Of a DNA stretch of 64,000 bases, positions 29,023 to 38,661 are shown piece after piece. The stretch spans positions 1 to 64,000 of the forward strand of contig CAJJAR010000009.1 in the NCBI GenBank assembly GCA_905182105.1, written 5' to 3'. Position 1 is the stretch's first letter. Each line of letters opens with the position of its first letter. The stretch is from an uncultured Paracoccaceae bacterium (GTDB taxonomy: Bacteria; Pseudomonadota; Alphaproteobacteria; Rhodobacterales; Rhodobacteraceae). Both the position numbers and the translations under genes were made by a program. The notes under the pieces were generated by a model, which made no database searches, had not been told where the DNA came from, and worked only from the letters and a program-made list of their open reading frames with translations.

Positions 29023-30555
29023 ATGCGTGGCCCACACAATATCTGGCGACTAATCCGTACAGGCGCAACACTTGAGCGCACAGGCGCGATGAATGTCGTG
29101 CTGGATGCGTTTGAAGCGCCGCGCTCTCTGCGGTTTGTTGCCAAGGTGCTGGGCAAGCCATTTATGTGGTTAGGCTACAAAGGTGACCCTGAAATGCCAC
29201 CAGCGACCCGTGCGCTGACGGCGTTAGGCCCTGCATATATTAAGCTGGGGCAAGTCCTTTCGACCCGTCCAGATGTTGTCGGCGACGAGTTGGCGGTTCA
29301 ACTGCGTGTGCTTCAAGACAAACTACCGCCATTCACAATAGAGGAAGCCAAGGCTGAAGTCGAACGGGAATTGGGCCAGCCTGTTGATCAGATTTTTTCA
29401 GAGTTCAGCGAACCTGTCGCTGCGGCTTCAATCGCACAGGTTCATCGGGCACGTGTTGCGGCAACGGGTGAAGATGTTGCGGTCAAGGTGTTGCGTCCTG
29501 GAATTGAACGGGCATTTGGCAAAGACGTTGATGCGTTTTACCTTGCTGCACGGATTATGGAAATTTGCGCTCCAAGTGCGCGCCGCCTTAGGCCCATCGA
29601 AGTGATCGAACATTTTGATGGCGTGGTTCAGGGTGAACTTGATCTGCGCTTAGAAAGTTCTGCAGCTTCTGAATTCGCGGCTAACACCGTGAATGATGAA
29701 GGCTTTCAACTTCCGAAGATCAAGTGGGAATATTCAGCACGTCGTGTGATGACTTTGGGTTGGGCAGACGGCGCTCCAATGGGCGACAACGATGCAATTG
29801 ATGCTGCGGGTCACAACCGCGCTTTGCTTGGTGATCGTGTTTTACAATTGTTTCTAAGTCATGCTCTGCGCGATGGCTATTTCCATGCTGACATGCACCA
29901 AGGCAATCTAAAGGTTGCTCCAAACGGTGACATCATTGCCTATGATTTTGGGATTATGGGCCACATCGATGAATACACACGTCGCGTTTACGCTGAGATT
30001 TTGTACGGCTTCATTCGCAAGGATTATAAACGGGTCGCGCAGGTCCATTTTGAAGCAGGTTATGTTCCTGCTGACAAAGATGTTGATGAATTTGCACGCG
30101 CACTGCGCGCTGTTGGCGAACCCATTTTTGGGATGGATGCATCCCAAATGTCTATGGGTCGCTTGTTTAGCTATCTGTTCGAGGTGACCGAACGCTTTGG
30201 CATGGAAACACGGACCGAATTGATTTTGCTGCAGCGCACCATGGTTGTGGTCGAAGGCGTCGCCCGTAGTTTGAACCCGCAAATTAACATTTGGGAAGTC
30301 GCCAGCCCAATCGTGACTGATTATATCACGAAGTCCATTGGGCCGAAGGCTGTTCTATCTGATCTAGGGAAAACCGCGCGCGTTCTGGCGCGCTTTGGCC
30401 CACGCTTGCCGGCATTGGTCGAAGGCCTGTTGATTCAACAGGGTCAACTCGACACCCCTAATCGCCCAACGTTTTGGCGTTGGATTATCCTTACGGCTGT
30501 TTGTTCCGTTGGAATCGGTGCCTTTGGCCTTACGCTGGTCGCGCGCTTTTTCTAA
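29023..30555 (+). CDS. ubiB: UbiB-type atypical kinase/ATPase for ubiquinone biosynthesis
   Basis: A 510-residue member of the UbiB/ADCK family, membrane-associated by a C-terminal hydrophobic segment. The family-specific KxGQ motif is in YIKLGQVLSTRPD (about 75-87), the alanine-rich loop in AAASIAQVHRARV, and the kinase-like catalytic block in GYFHADMHQGNL and AYDFGIMG. It is needed for ubiquinone synthesis, probably by handling lipid intermediates. I chose the ATG at 29023 because it follows the ubiE stop directly and begins the conserved N-terminus. Its stop overlaps that of the convergent phosphatase gene. Confidence 0.93.
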   Translation: MRGPHNIWRLIRTGATLERTGAMNVVLDAFEAPRSLRFVAKVLGKPFMWLGYKGDPEMPPATRALTALGPAYIKLGQVLSTRPDVVGDELAVQLRVLQDKLPPFTIEEAKAEVERELGQPVDQIFSEFSEPVAAASIAQVHRARVAATGEDVAVKVLRPGIERAFGKDVDAFYLAARIMEICAPSARRLRPIEVIEHFDGVVQGELDLRLESSAASEFAANTVNDEGFQLPKIKWEYSARRVMTLGWADGAPMGDNDAIDAAGHNRALLGDRVLQLFLSHALRDGYFHADMHQGNLKVAPNGDIIAYDFGIMGHIDEYTRRVYAEILYGFIRKDYKRVAQVHFEAGYVPADKDVDEFARALRAVGEPIFGMDASQMSMGRLFSYLFEVTERFGMETRTELILLQRTMVVVEGVARSLNPQINIWEVASPIVTDYITKSIGPKAVLSDLGKTARVLARFGPRLPALVEGLLIQQGQLDTPNRPTFWRWIILTAVCSVGIGAFGLTLVARFF

Positions 30556-31301
30556 GCAGGCGTTAGTTCTTTGCGACCCGTGGCGGTTAAAGTCCACGCC
30601 TTGCAACCTTCGAACACGGCTGTCGTTAACGGTTTGAACTTACCTGCACCGGTATCCAGATTGATGCGGTTTCCGTAATGGGTGGCTGCTTCGACAATGG
30701 TGTGGCCGTGAACGATCATCTTTGGATGGGCGGCTGTGTATTCGTGAAACCCCTTACGGATCCAAATTAAATCTTCCAAGCTTTGTTGATCGAGTGGCAC
30801 TTCTGGACGCACACCTGCGTGACAGAAAAACAGGTCGTCATGCGTATAGGACAACGATAACTCTTTTAGGAATTCTACATGGGCTTGCGGTACAGCGGCT
30901 AGGGCCTCGGCATGGGTGTCCATTAGTCGGGTACGACCTGACGAAATGACATTGTATGACGCAAGTGTGGTATCGCCGCCAAGACGCGGGTGAAGCCAAT
31001 ACAATTCAGTGATGATCTGTGGATCGTGCTGTGGTGGGCTTTGCATGAACAACTCAAACATGTGGTCGTGGTTGCCTTTGATAAATGTCCAATTGCGGCC
31101 CGTGCTTTTGCCCTGGATCAGCAGATTAATCACACCGAGGCTGTCTGGACCGCGATCAGTGTAGTCACCCAAGAACACAATTTGTGCATCCTTACCGCCA
31201 TCTTCTTCAATCAAATCTAACACGCGGTGCAGTTCTGCCAATTGCCCGTGGATGTCCCCAATCGCGTAGATCGAGCCAGATTTTTTTGTTTCCGATGTCA
31301 T
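30552..31301 (-). CDS. Calcineurin-like metallophosphoesterase (Ser/Thr phosphatase family)
   Basis: A 249-residue enzyme with the full set of metal-binding motifs of PPP-type bacterial phosphatases: GDIHGQ (about 17-22), GDYTDRGPDS (45-54), GNHDHM (about 77-82), then CHAG and VHGHTIV. Related proteins (PrpA/PrpB, ApaH relatives) cleave phosphoproteins or dinucleoside polyphosphates; the substrate is unknown. The serA gene lies downstream on the same strand, and a terminator-like hairpin for serA lies between them. Confidence 0.88.
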   Translation of the reverse strand: MTSETKKSGSIYAIGDIHGQLAELHRVLDLIEEDGGKDAQIVFLGDYTDRGPDSLGVINLLIQGKSTGRNWTFIKGNHDHMFELFMQSPPQHDPQIITELYWLHPRLGGDTTLASYNVISSGRTRLMDTHAEALAAVPQAHVEFLKELSLSYTHDDLFFCHAGVRPEVPLDQQSLEDLIWIRKGFHEYTAAHPKMIVHGHTIVEAATHYGNRINLDTGAGKFKPLTTAVFEGCKAWTLTATGRKELTPA

Positions 31302-31318
31302 TGTTCAGTAGCCTCACG

Positions 31319-31350
31319 CAAAACGCCACCCCAACAATTGGAGCGGCGTA
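31319..31350 (-). terminator. Terminator after serA
   Basis: On the minus strand CGCCGCTCC pairs with GGGGTGGCG (plus coordinates 31340-31348 and 31324-31332) with two G-U pairs, followed by TTTTG. It lies about 25 bases after the serA stop and also close upstream of the phosphatase ATG. Confidence 0.65.
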
Positions 31351-31374
31351 TGCATTGTTAAATATTTTGTCGCC

Positions 31375-32970
31375 TTAGGCTACGTCAAAAGCCAATGGCT
31401 TCACTTGCTTGAACAATGTCGTCGCGTCTAATGCATCGATAACATCCTGTTTCACAGGATGATCGATGTAAAGAAGGGCAATCGCTTCGCCGCCAACTTC
31501 GCTACGGCCCAGGGTAAAGTTAGCGATGTTAACGCCATTTTCGCCCATAGTGTTGCCCAGCAAACCAATGATGCCGGGAACGTCTTCGTTCGTGGTGTAC
31601 AGCATGTTTGCACCGATTTCGGCGTCAACGTTGATGCCTTTGATCTGAATGAAACGTGGCTTGCCATCGCTGAACACAGTACCTGCAACAGAACGCTCAC
31701 GTTTGTCTGTTACCACAGTTACTTTGATGTATCCGTCAAAAGCGCCTGACTTATCTTGGTTGGTTGTGCTGATCTGGATGCCGCGCTCTTTTGCGATTAA
31801 TGGTGCGCTGACCATGTTCACATCTGGGTTGGCTTTTTTCATGATACCCGCAACAACGCCGCAGTTAAGCGCGTCTAGGTTCATTTCAGAAACCGCACCG
31901 TCATAAAGAATGTTGATGGCTTTGATTGGCTCGTCCGTCATCTGGCCTGTGAAAGAACCGAGGTGGCTGGCCAGCTCAAGCCATGGGCCCATAACCTTGG
32001 CTTCTTCGGCTGTCACGGATGGCATGTTCAGCGCGTTGGTCACGGCACCTGTCAGAAGGTAGTCAGACATTTGTTCAGCAACTTGAAGCGCAACGTTTTC
32101 TTGGGCTTCTGTTGTTGCCGCGCCAAGATGAGGGGTGCAGACAACGTTTGGCAAGTTGAACAATGAGTTCTCTTTGGCAGGCTCGTTTGCGAACACGTCA
32201 AAGGCAGCACCAGCAACGTGGCCGGATTTCAACGCTTCCGCCAACGCTTCTTCGTCAACCAAACCACCACGGGCACAGTTGATGATGCGAACACCTTTTT
32301 TGGTTTTAGCTAGGTTTTCACGGCTTAGGATGTTGGCTGTTTGCTTGGTGAACGGAACGTGCAACGTGATAAAGTCTGCCCGCTTAAGCAGCTCTTCTAG
32401 CTCAACTTTTTCAACGCCCATCTTCTCGGCTTTTTCTTCGCCAAGGAAGGGATCGTATGCCACAACCTTCATCTTCAAACCACGGGCGCGGTCGCAAACG
32501 ATGCCACCGATGTTACCTGCGCCGATGACGCCAAGGGTCTTGCCAGTCAGTTCAACACCCATGAATTTGGACTTTTCCCATTTGCCGGCATGTGTAGATT
32601 CGCTGGCTTCTGGGATCTGACGTGCCACTGCAAACATCATCGCAATCGCGTGTTCGGCGGTAGTGATCATGTTGCCAAAAGGCGTGTTCATGACGATCAC
32701 ACCCTTTTTAGAAGCGGCTTCTTTGTCGATGTTATCAGTACCGATACCGGCGCGTGCGATGACCTTTAGGTTTGTTGCATTCGCAAGGATCGCATCAGTC
32801 ACGCGGGTCGCGGAACGGATGGCCAAACCATCGTAGTTACCGATGATGGCCGCCAAGGCTTCCTTGTCTTTTCCAAGGTCTGGCTGGAAATCAACATCGA
32901 TGCCGCGGTCACGGAAAATTTGAACAGCTGCTTCGCTAAGCTTGTCGGAGATGAGTACTTTAGGTGCCAT
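31375..32970 (-). CDS. serA: D-3-phosphoglycerate dehydrogenase
   Basis: A 531-residue NAD-dependent enzyme, the first step of serine synthesis. It is the long form with a substrate/nucleotide domain (LGVIGAGNIGGIVCDRARG; the catalytic HLGAATTEAQENVA) followed by an intervening domain and a C-terminal ACT domain (VPGIIGLLGNTMGENGVNIA) for possible serine feedback. I chose the ATG at 32970, where MAPKVLISDKLSEAAV begins; the open frame runs much further upstream into serC. serC precedes it by 73 bases, and three 11-base repeats lie between them. Confidence 0.96.
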   Translation of the reverse strand: MAPKVLISDKLSEAAVQIFRDRGIDVDFQPDLGKDKEALAAIIGNYDGLAIRSATRVTDAILANATNLKVIARAGIGTDNIDKEAASKKGVIVMNTPFGNMITTAEHAIAMMFAVARQIPEASESTHAGKWEKSKFMGVELTGKTLGVIGAGNIGGIVCDRARGLKMKVVAYDPFLGEEKAEKMGVEKVELEELLKRADFITLHVPFTKQTANILSRENLAKTKKGVRIINCARGGLVDEEALAEALKSGHVAGAAFDVFANEPAKENSLFNLPNVVCTPHLGAATTEAQENVALQVAEQMSDYLLTGAVTNALNMPSVTAEEAKVMGPWLELASHLGSFTGQMTDEPIKAINILYDGAVSEMNLDALNCGVVAGIMKKANPDVNMVSAPLIAKERGIQISTTNQDKSGAFDGYIKVTVVTDKRERSVAGTVFSDGKPRFIQIKGINVDAEIGANMLYTTNEDVPGIIGLLGNTMGENGVNIANFTLGRSEVGGEAIALLYIDHPVKQDVIDALDATTLFKQVKPLAFDVA

Positions 32971-33000
32971 GATGGGCTCCAATTCTAATGTATGTTTTAT

Positions 33001-33033
33001 GTCGGTATAACGTCGGTATTGCGTCGGTGTTTG
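33001..33033. repeat. Three tandem 11-base GTCGGT repeats before serA
   Basis: GTCGGTATAAC, GTCGGTATTGC and GTCGGTGTTTG follow one another between the serC stop and serA start. The 11-base step puts the GTCGGT words on the same face of the helix or at regular spacing in the mRNA. Confidence 0.6.
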
Positions 33034-33043
33034 AAACCGATGC

Positions 33044-34186
33044 TTAAGTGGACGCGATTTCGGATTCGAAAGCCCAAGCGAGCCATGGCAACATCGCTGC
33101 GATGTCAGACGTTTCAACCGTCCCACCACACCAGATGCGCAAGCCTGCTGGTGCGTCGCGATATGCACCAATGTCGAGCGCCACGTTTTCGTCGGCCAGA
33201 CGTTTTGCAATCGCTTTTGCAAAATTTGGACCGTCAGTAATGCGCTCATCTGTGAACTTCACGCAAACAGATGTGTTTGAACGTGTCGCAGGATCAGCCG
33301 CAAGAAAATTAACCCAATCGTTGACGGCAACGAAATCTGTTACGGTCGCAGTGTTTGCATCCGCACGTGCAATCAAACCCTGAAGGCCGCCAACTGAACG
33401 GGCCCAATCAAGGGCAAATAGGTAATCTTCAACAGCCAACATAGAAGGCGTGTTGATGGTTTCACCTTTAAAGATTCCGTCGATCAATTTTCCACCTTTG
33501 GTCAGGCGGAAGATTTTTGGCATTGGCCATGCTGGTGTGTAGCTTTCCAGACGTGCAACTGCACGTGGGGAAAGGATCAGCATGCCGTGGGCCGCTTCGC
33601 CACCCAAAACTTTTTGCCAAGAGAATGTTGTAACGTCCAACTTGTCCCATGGCAGGTCCATCGCGAAGGCCGCAGATGTTGCATCGCATAATGTCAGGCC
33701 GTCACGGTCCGCAGGGATCGCATCGCCATTTGCCATACGAACGCCAGAAGTCGTGCCGTTCCAAGTAAAGCAAACATCGTTGTCATAGTTCAGGGCAGAC
33801 ATGTCCACGATTTCGCCGTAGTCGGCGGTGTGAACGGTATGTTCAATTTTCAGCTGCTTGACCACATCAGTGACCCAGCCCACGCCAAAGGATTCCCATG
33901 CAACCATTTGTGCAGGGCGCTCACCCAACAAAGACCACATCGCCATTTCAAAGGCGCCAGTGTCAGAGGCTGGAACAATGCCGATTTTGTAATCAGCTGG
34001 AATGCCAAGAATATCGCGTGTCTCTTCGATTGCGGCAGCGAGCTTAGCTTTGCCGACAGCAGCGCGGTGTGAGCGACCAAGTGGTGCATCGTTCAACGCT
34101 TCAAGAGTGTGGGTGGGGGGTTTAGCACACGGGCCAGACGAAAAACGCGGATTCGCCGGCCGCGTGGCCGGTTTCTGAGTAGTCAT
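33044..34186 (-). CDS. serC: Phosphoserine aminotransferase
   Basis: A 380-residue PLP enzyme converting 3-phosphohydroxypyruvate to phosphoserine with glutamate as amino donor. It belongs to the shorter alphaproteobacterial SerC type, with [13 protein letters not shown] at the N-terminus, the PLP lysine in [15 protein letters not shown] (about 191-205) and the conserved WSLLGERPA region. I chose the ATG at 34186 ([15 protein letters not shown]). The gene heads the serC-serA operon and has a structured leader resembling the alphaproteobacterial serC RNA motif. serB is divergent. Confidence 0.95.
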   Translation of the reverse strand: MTTQKPATRPANPRFSSGPCAKPPTHTLEALNDAPLGRSHRAAVGKAKLAAAIEETRDILGIPADYKIGIVPASDTGAFEMAMWSLLGERPAQMVAWESFGVGWVTDVVKQLKIEHTVHTADYGEIVDMSALNYDNDVCFTWNGTTSGVRMANGDAIPADRDGLTLCDATSAAFAMDLPWDKLDVTTFSWQKVLGGEAAHGMLILSPRAVARLESYTPAWPMPKIFRLTKGGKLIDGIFKGETINTPSMLAVEDYLFALDWARSVGGLQGLIARADANTATVTDFVAVNDWVNFLAADPATRSNTSVCVKFTDERITDGPNFAKAIAKRLADENVALDIGAYRDAPAGLRIWCGGTVETSDIAAMLPWLAWAFESEIAST

Positions 34187-34204
34187 TGATGCTATCCTTA
34201 CAGA

Positions 34205-34262
34205 TAATTGCCCTTCGTTGGGGAAGGGTGTCCCATCTCCGGGGATAGTCGGGGATGCAGAC
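34205..34262 (-). promoter_or_regulatory. Structured serC leader, candidate serC RNA motif
   Basis: On the minus strand, 25-75 bases before the serC ATG, a hairpin CCCTTC/GAAGGG with loop CCCAAC (plus coordinates 34211-34228) is preceded by a weaker TCCC/GGGA hairpin (34231-34245). GGGACACCC joins them. A conserved 'serC' RNA motif is known from alphaproteobacterial serC-serA leaders. I identify this one by gene context and general shape, not by a model search. Confidence 0.5.
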
Positions 34263-34343
34263 TGGCACAACAGTGAAAACGCAGTTAGAACGCCGCCTTG
34301 TCAGCTTTTTGCGACATCAATGACGCCGATCGGAAACTTTGCT

Positions 34344-35225
34344 ATGTATATTTGCACTTTGCTCACCTCTCCACAGAATCCAAACCTTGAACCTGCTTTG
34401 GTGGAATCACTTCGGAATGCATGGGGTGGTGGCGATGCTATCTGGTTGGCACCGGACGAAGCGGCAGAGTTTGCATTGGCTGACATTCCTGCCAATCGCT
34501 GGGACGTTTGGGCGGATCTGCAAAAGATGTCTGTCGATTTGATCGTTCAGCCTGTTGTGGGGCGTCGCAAGAAGATGTTGCTGGCCGATATGGACAGCAC
34601 GATGATCCAGCAAGAATGCATTGATGAACTGGGCGATGAGGCCGGTGTGGGCGAGCGCGTGAAAGACATCACTGCACGCGCCATGAACGGTGAGTTGGGT
34701 TTTGATGGTGCGTTGCGCGAACGCGTGGGATTGCTCAAAGGTCTAAGTGCCGATGTGATACAGAAGGTTTTGGATACACGCATCACTCTGATGCCTGGTG
34801 GCGCGACATTGCTTGCTACGATGAAAGCTGATGGTGGTCACGCGGCGCTGGTGTCTGGTGGTTTTACTGCTTTTACTCAGTCTGTAGCTACCAAGCTTGG
34901 CTTTGACGAAAACCGCGCCAACACCTTGATCGTTGAAGACGGTGTTTTGACAGGTGACGTGGGCATGCCGATTCTTGGCAAGCAGGCCAAGATCGATGCG
35001 CTGGAACAGATCACCGCGCGCTTGGGCATTTCTGAAGAAGACGTCATGGCCGTGGGTGATGGTGCCAATGACCTTGGCATGTTGCACCGCGCTGGTACTG
35101 GTGTGGCGTTGCACGCCAAGCCAAGTGTCGCTGCCGAGTGCGATGTGCGCATCAACTACGGCGATCTAACGGCGTTGTTGTATGTTCAGGGGTATTCGCG
35201 CGACGAGTTTGCCGCGCTGAATTGA
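34344..35225 (+). CDS. serB: Phosphoserine phosphatase
   Basis: A 293-residue HAD-family enzyme, the last step of serine synthesis. The nucleophile motif is DMDSTMIQQECIDE (about 82-95), motif II is LVSGGFTAFT, and the metal-binding motif is VGDGANDLGML. I chose the ATG at 34344 (MYICTLLTSPQNP), which has GGAAA 7 bases upstream and agrees with homologues. The open frame extends further upstream over the shared serC/serB promoter region. It is divergent from serC. Confidence 0.95.
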   Translation: MYICTLLTSPQNPNLEPALVESLRNAWGGGDAIWLAPDEAAEFALADIPANRWDVWADLQKMSVDLIVQPVVGRRKKMLLADMDSTMIQQECIDELGDEAGVGERVKDITARAMNGELGFDGALRERVGLLKGLSADVIQKVLDTRITLMPGGATLLATMKADGGHAALVSGGFTAFTQSVATKLGFDENRANTLIVEDGVLTGDVGMPILGKQAKIDALEQITARLGISEEDVMAVGDGANDLGMLHRAGTGVALHAKPSVAAECDVRINYGDLTALLYVQGYSRDEFAALN

Positions 35226-35284
35226 TTTTTGAATGGGGCTTTGCCCCAAACCCCAGAGTTTACCTAGTAAGATGAAGCTGTGCG

Positions 35285-36265
35285 TTAGATAAGCTGAGGC
35301 GCGGCACGTTGCGTGCCTGTGCGTGTGCCGACCCAATTGCGGATTGGCGCGTTAAGGTACTTCATCGTTTCAGGGTGCTCTGCATCAAGCACACCAAGTT
35401 TTACGAGGATCGCAGCGATTGCGCATTCTGCCGCGCGGGTTGTTCCGTCGGTGATCTTGAGTGCAACGCCCATTTTCAGTTCCGGAATGATGGCGATAAA
35501 GAATGCCTCAGCCCCTGTTTTGACAGCGACCTTGCCCCCCATTGCGCGCATCAGGTTGGTACAAGCCCGTCCTTCACCCGCTACCAATTCTGGGTGCAGC
35601 ATCATTGCCGATCGCAAGCGTTCTTCGGCACTGTCTGCTGGTGCGGCTGCGAATGTTGCCATTGCGCGTGCCATGCCGTGAACAGTGGTTGCATAGTTCG
35701 GCGCACCACAACCATCGATGCCGTAGCCGGGGCTGGTGAGTTGTGTGGTTTCTTCGAATGCATCTAGGCAAGCAACTTGAACTGGGTGGGTCGGGTCGAT
35801 GTATTCTGGCCCCGCTTTGAGATGTTTGGTGAGCGTCAGGAATCCAGTGTGTTTGCCAGAGCAGTTGTTATGCATTTGGCAAGGCGTTTCATGCGCGCGG
35901 ATCAGGCTCTCGCGGGCGTCTTTATCGCTGGGTGCTTGTGGACCACAGCGGAAATCATCATCGCTGAGCCCCATTTGTTCCAGCCATTTAGAAACAGGAT
36001 CTGTGTGGATCGCCGCCCCTTGGTGAGAGGCGCAAGATAGGGCGAGTTGTTGGGTGGTTAATCCATGTGCATCGGCAGCACCTGAGCGGATCAATGGCAG
36101 TGCTTGGATCATCTTGGAGGAGGACCGTGGGAGCACAACTGCGTCCGGATCACCCCATGCGTGAACGATTTGTCCAGTGTCATCGCAGACGACTGCATGC
36201 CCAGAATGGACGCTTTCAAGGAACGGACCGCGCCAAATTTCGGTCATTGGTGCTGAATTTGTCAT
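35285..36265 (-). CDS. Asparaginase (thermolabile, Rhizobium etli AnsA-like family)
   Basis: A 326-residue protein of the asparaginase family that is unrelated to E. coli AnsA/AnsB. It has the conserved SGHAVVCDDTG start, SCASHQGAAIHTD, HNNCSGKHTGFLTL (about 129-142), GIDGCGAPNYA and VAVKTGAEAFF. It would hydrolyse asparagine to aspartate and ammonia in the cytoplasm. I chose the ATG at 36265 because AGGAAAA is placed correctly upstream; an alternative is 36247. Two longer in-frame extensions are unlikely. Confidence 0.88.
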   Translation of the reverse strand: MTNSAPMTEIWRGPFLESVHSGHAVVCDDTGQIVHAWGDPDAVVLPRSSSKMIQALPLIRSGAADAHGLTTQQLALSCASHQGAAIHTDPVSKWLEQMGLSDDDFRCGPQAPSDKDARESLIRAHETPCQMHNNCSGKHTGFLTLTKHLKAGPEYIDPTHPVQVACLDAFEETTQLTSPGYGIDGCGAPNYATTVHGMARAMATFAAAPADSAEERLRSAMMLHPELVAGEGRACTNLMRAMGGKVAVKTGAEAFFIAIIPELKMGVALKITDGTTRAAECAIAAILVKLGVLDAEHPETMKYLNAPIRNWVGTRTGTQRAAPQLI

Positions 36266-36440
36266 AATTTTCCTCACAACTGAGCGAAAACCTACCAATC
36301 AGGCTTTCGCAACTCGCTAGTTTCGCGCTAATATGCTTCTTGTCGAGAAGAATACGGACGCTGACAAGAGTGTGGTCGCAAAAAGAACCATGGGCAGCGA
36401 TCTGAAAATTGAGGTTTAGGACAGTCTGGAGGCTGGACAG

Positions 36441-36971
36441 ATGGGAATTAAAACAACTTTTGCTGCACTACTTTGTGTAGGTTCGCTGGTGGCATCAGGT
36501 GCCATGGCACAAAGCCAAAGCACAAATCGTGTTGCTCAAAAGACCAAATGGAGTGTTTTCGTTGAAGACGATCCCACAGAGTGCTGGAGCGTATCCGCAC
36601 CTGAAGAGACCGTAAATTCACGTGATGGGCGGGTCGTCGCTGCCACGCGGAGCCAGATTTTGCTGATGGTGTTTTATCGCCCAAGCGAAGTTGCAAAAGG
36701 TCAAATCGCGTTTACTGGTGGATATCCATTTGCAAGCGGTAGCACAGTCAACGTGAATATCAGTGGCAATGAATTTGAAATGTTCACTGAAGGTGAGTGG
36801 GCCTGGCCTGCAAGCGCATCGGATGATGCTAAAATGGTGACAGCGATGAAGCGCGGTGCGAGCGCCATCGTGACCGGTGTTTCTGGCCGCGGCACAGTGA
36901 CCAAAGATACGTTTTCACTGCTTGGCTTTACAGCCGCGGTCGAGGATGCAGAAAAACGCTGCGGCGGTTAA
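36441..36971 (+). CDS. IalB family (invasion-associated locus B) secreted protein
   Basis: A 176-residue protein with a clear signal peptide ending at AMAQ (about residue 24). The rest shows the IalB pattern: KWSVFVEDDPTECWSVS, a region with SGNEFEMFTEGEWAW, and VTAMKRGASAIVTGVSGRGT before FSLLGFTAAVEDAEKRC. Two cysteines (about 49 and 174) may form a disulfide. The family is named after Bartonella IalB, but free-living alphaproteobacteria carry many copies and the function there is unknown. It is monocistronic with a terminator. Confidence 0.88.
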   Translation: MGIKTTFAALLCVGSLVASGAMAQSQSTNRVAQKTKWSVFVEDDPTECWSVSAPEETVNSRDGRVVAATRSQILLMVFYRPSEVAKGQIAFTGGYPFASGSTVNVNISGNEFEMFTEGEWAWPASASDDAKMVTAMKRGASAIVTGVSGRGTVTKDTFSLLGFTAAVEDAEKRCGG

Positions 36972-36987
36972 TGCGCAGCTTTTGACA

Positions 36988-37023
36988 GTTAAACGCGGCT
37001 CCGTCAGGGGGTCGCGTTTTTTC
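36988..37023 (+). terminator. Terminator after the ialB-like gene
   Basis: AAACGCGGCTCC pairs imperfectly with GGGGGTCGCGTTT around GTCA (about 36991-37018), followed by a run of six T at 37017-37022. It lies 17 bases after the stop. Confidence 0.75.
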
Positions 37024-37099
37024 TTGCTCTGTCGAAACCTTTTGATACTGGCCGACATTCCTATATAGAGCGGCATCTAACCCATATTGGATGAACAAC

Positions 37100-38284
37100 A
37101 TGTCTGCTCCCAGCGCGCCGATTACCCAAGACCTGATTACGATCCCTCGCAAGATGCCGGATGGCCCTATCAATTTAGTAGGTCTGTCACGCGATGCTAT
37201 GCGCGAGCTGTTGATCGAACACGGGACAAAGGAAAAACAGGCCAAGATGCGTGTTGGTCAGATTTGGCAGTGGATCTATCAGTGGGGCGTACGCGACTTT
37301 GCTGAGATGACAAACCTGTCCAAGGATTTCCGCGCTGATTTGGCAGAGAAGTTTGTGATCGCTGTCCCTGAAGTTGTGAACAAACAAGTCAGCACCGACG
37401 GAACACGTAAGTATCTTGTCCGTATCGCAGGTGGCCATGAGGTTGAGGTGGTTTACATCCCCGAAGCTGATCGTGGCACGCTGTGCATCTCTAGCCAAGT
37501 TGGCTGCACGCTGACCTGTTCATTCTGCCACACGGGTACACAGAAGTTAGTGCGCAACCTGACGGCTGGCGAAATCATTGGCCAAGTTATGTTGGCGCGT
37601 GATGATCTGGACGAGTGGCCAGAGCATGGCACCCGTACTTATGAGGCGCGCAAATTGTCCAACATCGTTCTGATGGGCATGGGTGAGCCGCTGTATAACT
37701 TTGAGAATGTGCGTGACGCGATGAAGATCGCGATGGACCCTGAAGGGATCCAGCTGTCACGCCGTCGTATTACATTGTCGACCTCTGGCGTTGTTCCAGA
37801 GATTGCGCGTACCGCAGAAGAAATTGGCTGTTTGTTGGCAGTGTCCTTCCACGCGACGACAGACGAAGTGCGCGATAATTTAGTGCCGATCAACAAACGC
37901 TGGAACATTGAAACATTGTTGGAAGCATTGCGTGCCTATCCGAAGGTTTCCAATTCTGAGCGTATTACGTTTGAATACGTTATGCTTGAGGGCGTGAATG
38001 ACAGCATCGAAGATGCGCACCGTTTAGTAAAACTGATTGAGGGCATTCCGGCCAAGATCAACCTTATCCCCTTCAATGAATGGCCTGGTGCGCCGTACAA
38101 GCGTTCGTCGGGCAACCGTATTCACCGTTTTGCGGATATTATTCATGAGGCTGGTTATGCCAGCCCAATCCGCACGCCACGCGGCGAAGATATTTTCGCC
38201 GCATGTGGTCAGCTAAAGTCTGAGACGCAACGCGAACGTAAGTCGCGCAAGCAGATTGCGGAAGAGGCTGGTTTAGAGTCGTAA
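37100..38284 (+). CDS. rlmN: Dual-specificity rRNA/tRNA adenine-C2 methyltransferase RlmN
   Basis: A 394-residue radical-SAM enzyme that methylates A2503 of 23S rRNA and A37 of some tRNAs. The cluster cysteines are in [11 protein letters not shown] (C136, C140, C143). [15 protein letters not shown] in the N-terminal region and [13 protein letters not shown] are typical, and the C-terminal FAACGQL holds the methyl-carrying cysteine. I chose the ATG at 37100 because GGATG lies upstream and homologues start here; an ATG at 37091 would add three residues. Confidence 0.95.
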   Translation: MSAPSAPITQDLITIPRKMPDGPINLVGLSRDAMRELLIEHGTKEKQAKMRVGQIWQWIYQWGVRDFAEMTNLSKDFRADLAEKFVIAVPEVVNKQVSTDGTRKYLVRIAGGHEVEVVYIPEADRGTLCISSQVGCTLTCSFCHTGTQKLVRNLTAGEIIGQVMLARDDLDEWPEHGTRTYEARKLSNIVLMGMGEPLYNFENVRDAMKIAMDPEGIQLSRRRITLSTSGVVPEIARTAEEIGCLLAVSFHATTDEVRDNLVPINKRWNIETLLEALRAYPKVSNSERITFEYVMLEGVNDSIEDAHRLVKLIEGIPAKINLIPFNEWPGAPYKRSSGNRIHRFADIIHEAGYASPIRTPRGEDIFAACGQLKSETQRERKSRKQIAEEAGLES

Positions 38285-38300
38285 TAACTCTTTCCGAAAT

Positions 38301-38334
38301 CGAAACAATGTGGCGCACTTGCCTCATTGTTTTG
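38301..38334 (+). terminator. Likely terminator after rlmN
   Basis: AAACAATG (38303-38310) pairs with CATTGTTT (38325-38332), with an inner GGC/GCC pair set, and ends in four T. It starts about 19 bases after the rlmN stop. Confidence 0.55.
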
Positions 38335-38423
38335 AGTTGTGCCCCTTAATGACCCCAATTCCGTACGATTAGTGCTATTTGTGGAAACAATATTGGACCC
38401 TGTAGAGACAACAGGAGACTTCA

Positions 38424-38636
38424 ATGTCCATTCTTTTAAACCAAGACCAATTCGCTAAAGCGAAAATTATCGAACTTGTTATCGGTGAGTGTACAAAAAC
38501 ATTGTCAAAATGCGAATGGAAGCACTGCTCGGCAGGATATGGTTATGTGATCCGCGAAACCAACGCAGGCGATGTGCTTGAAACAATACCGTACCACGTT
38601 GAAGTTTGCACTTTGCTGGCAGAAATTGCTGCCTAA
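38424..38636 (+). CDS. Small conserved-looking protein, unknown function
   Basis: A 70-residue ORF with a good ribosome binding site (ACAGGAGACTTCA before the ATG). The sequence is regular, without low complexity, and carries four cysteines, two of them in CEWKHC. There is no signal peptide or membrane segment. It stands alone between the rlmN terminator and the LOG gene, so it probably has its own promoter. No family is recognised. The codon usage resembles that of its neighbours, and I take it as a real gene. Confidence 0.65.
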   Translation: MSILLNQDQFAKAKIIELVIGECTKTLSKCEWKHCSAGYGYVIRETNAGDVLETIPYHVEVCTLLAEIAA

Positions 38637-38661
38637 GCGATGAACTGAGTGTGGGCTAAGT

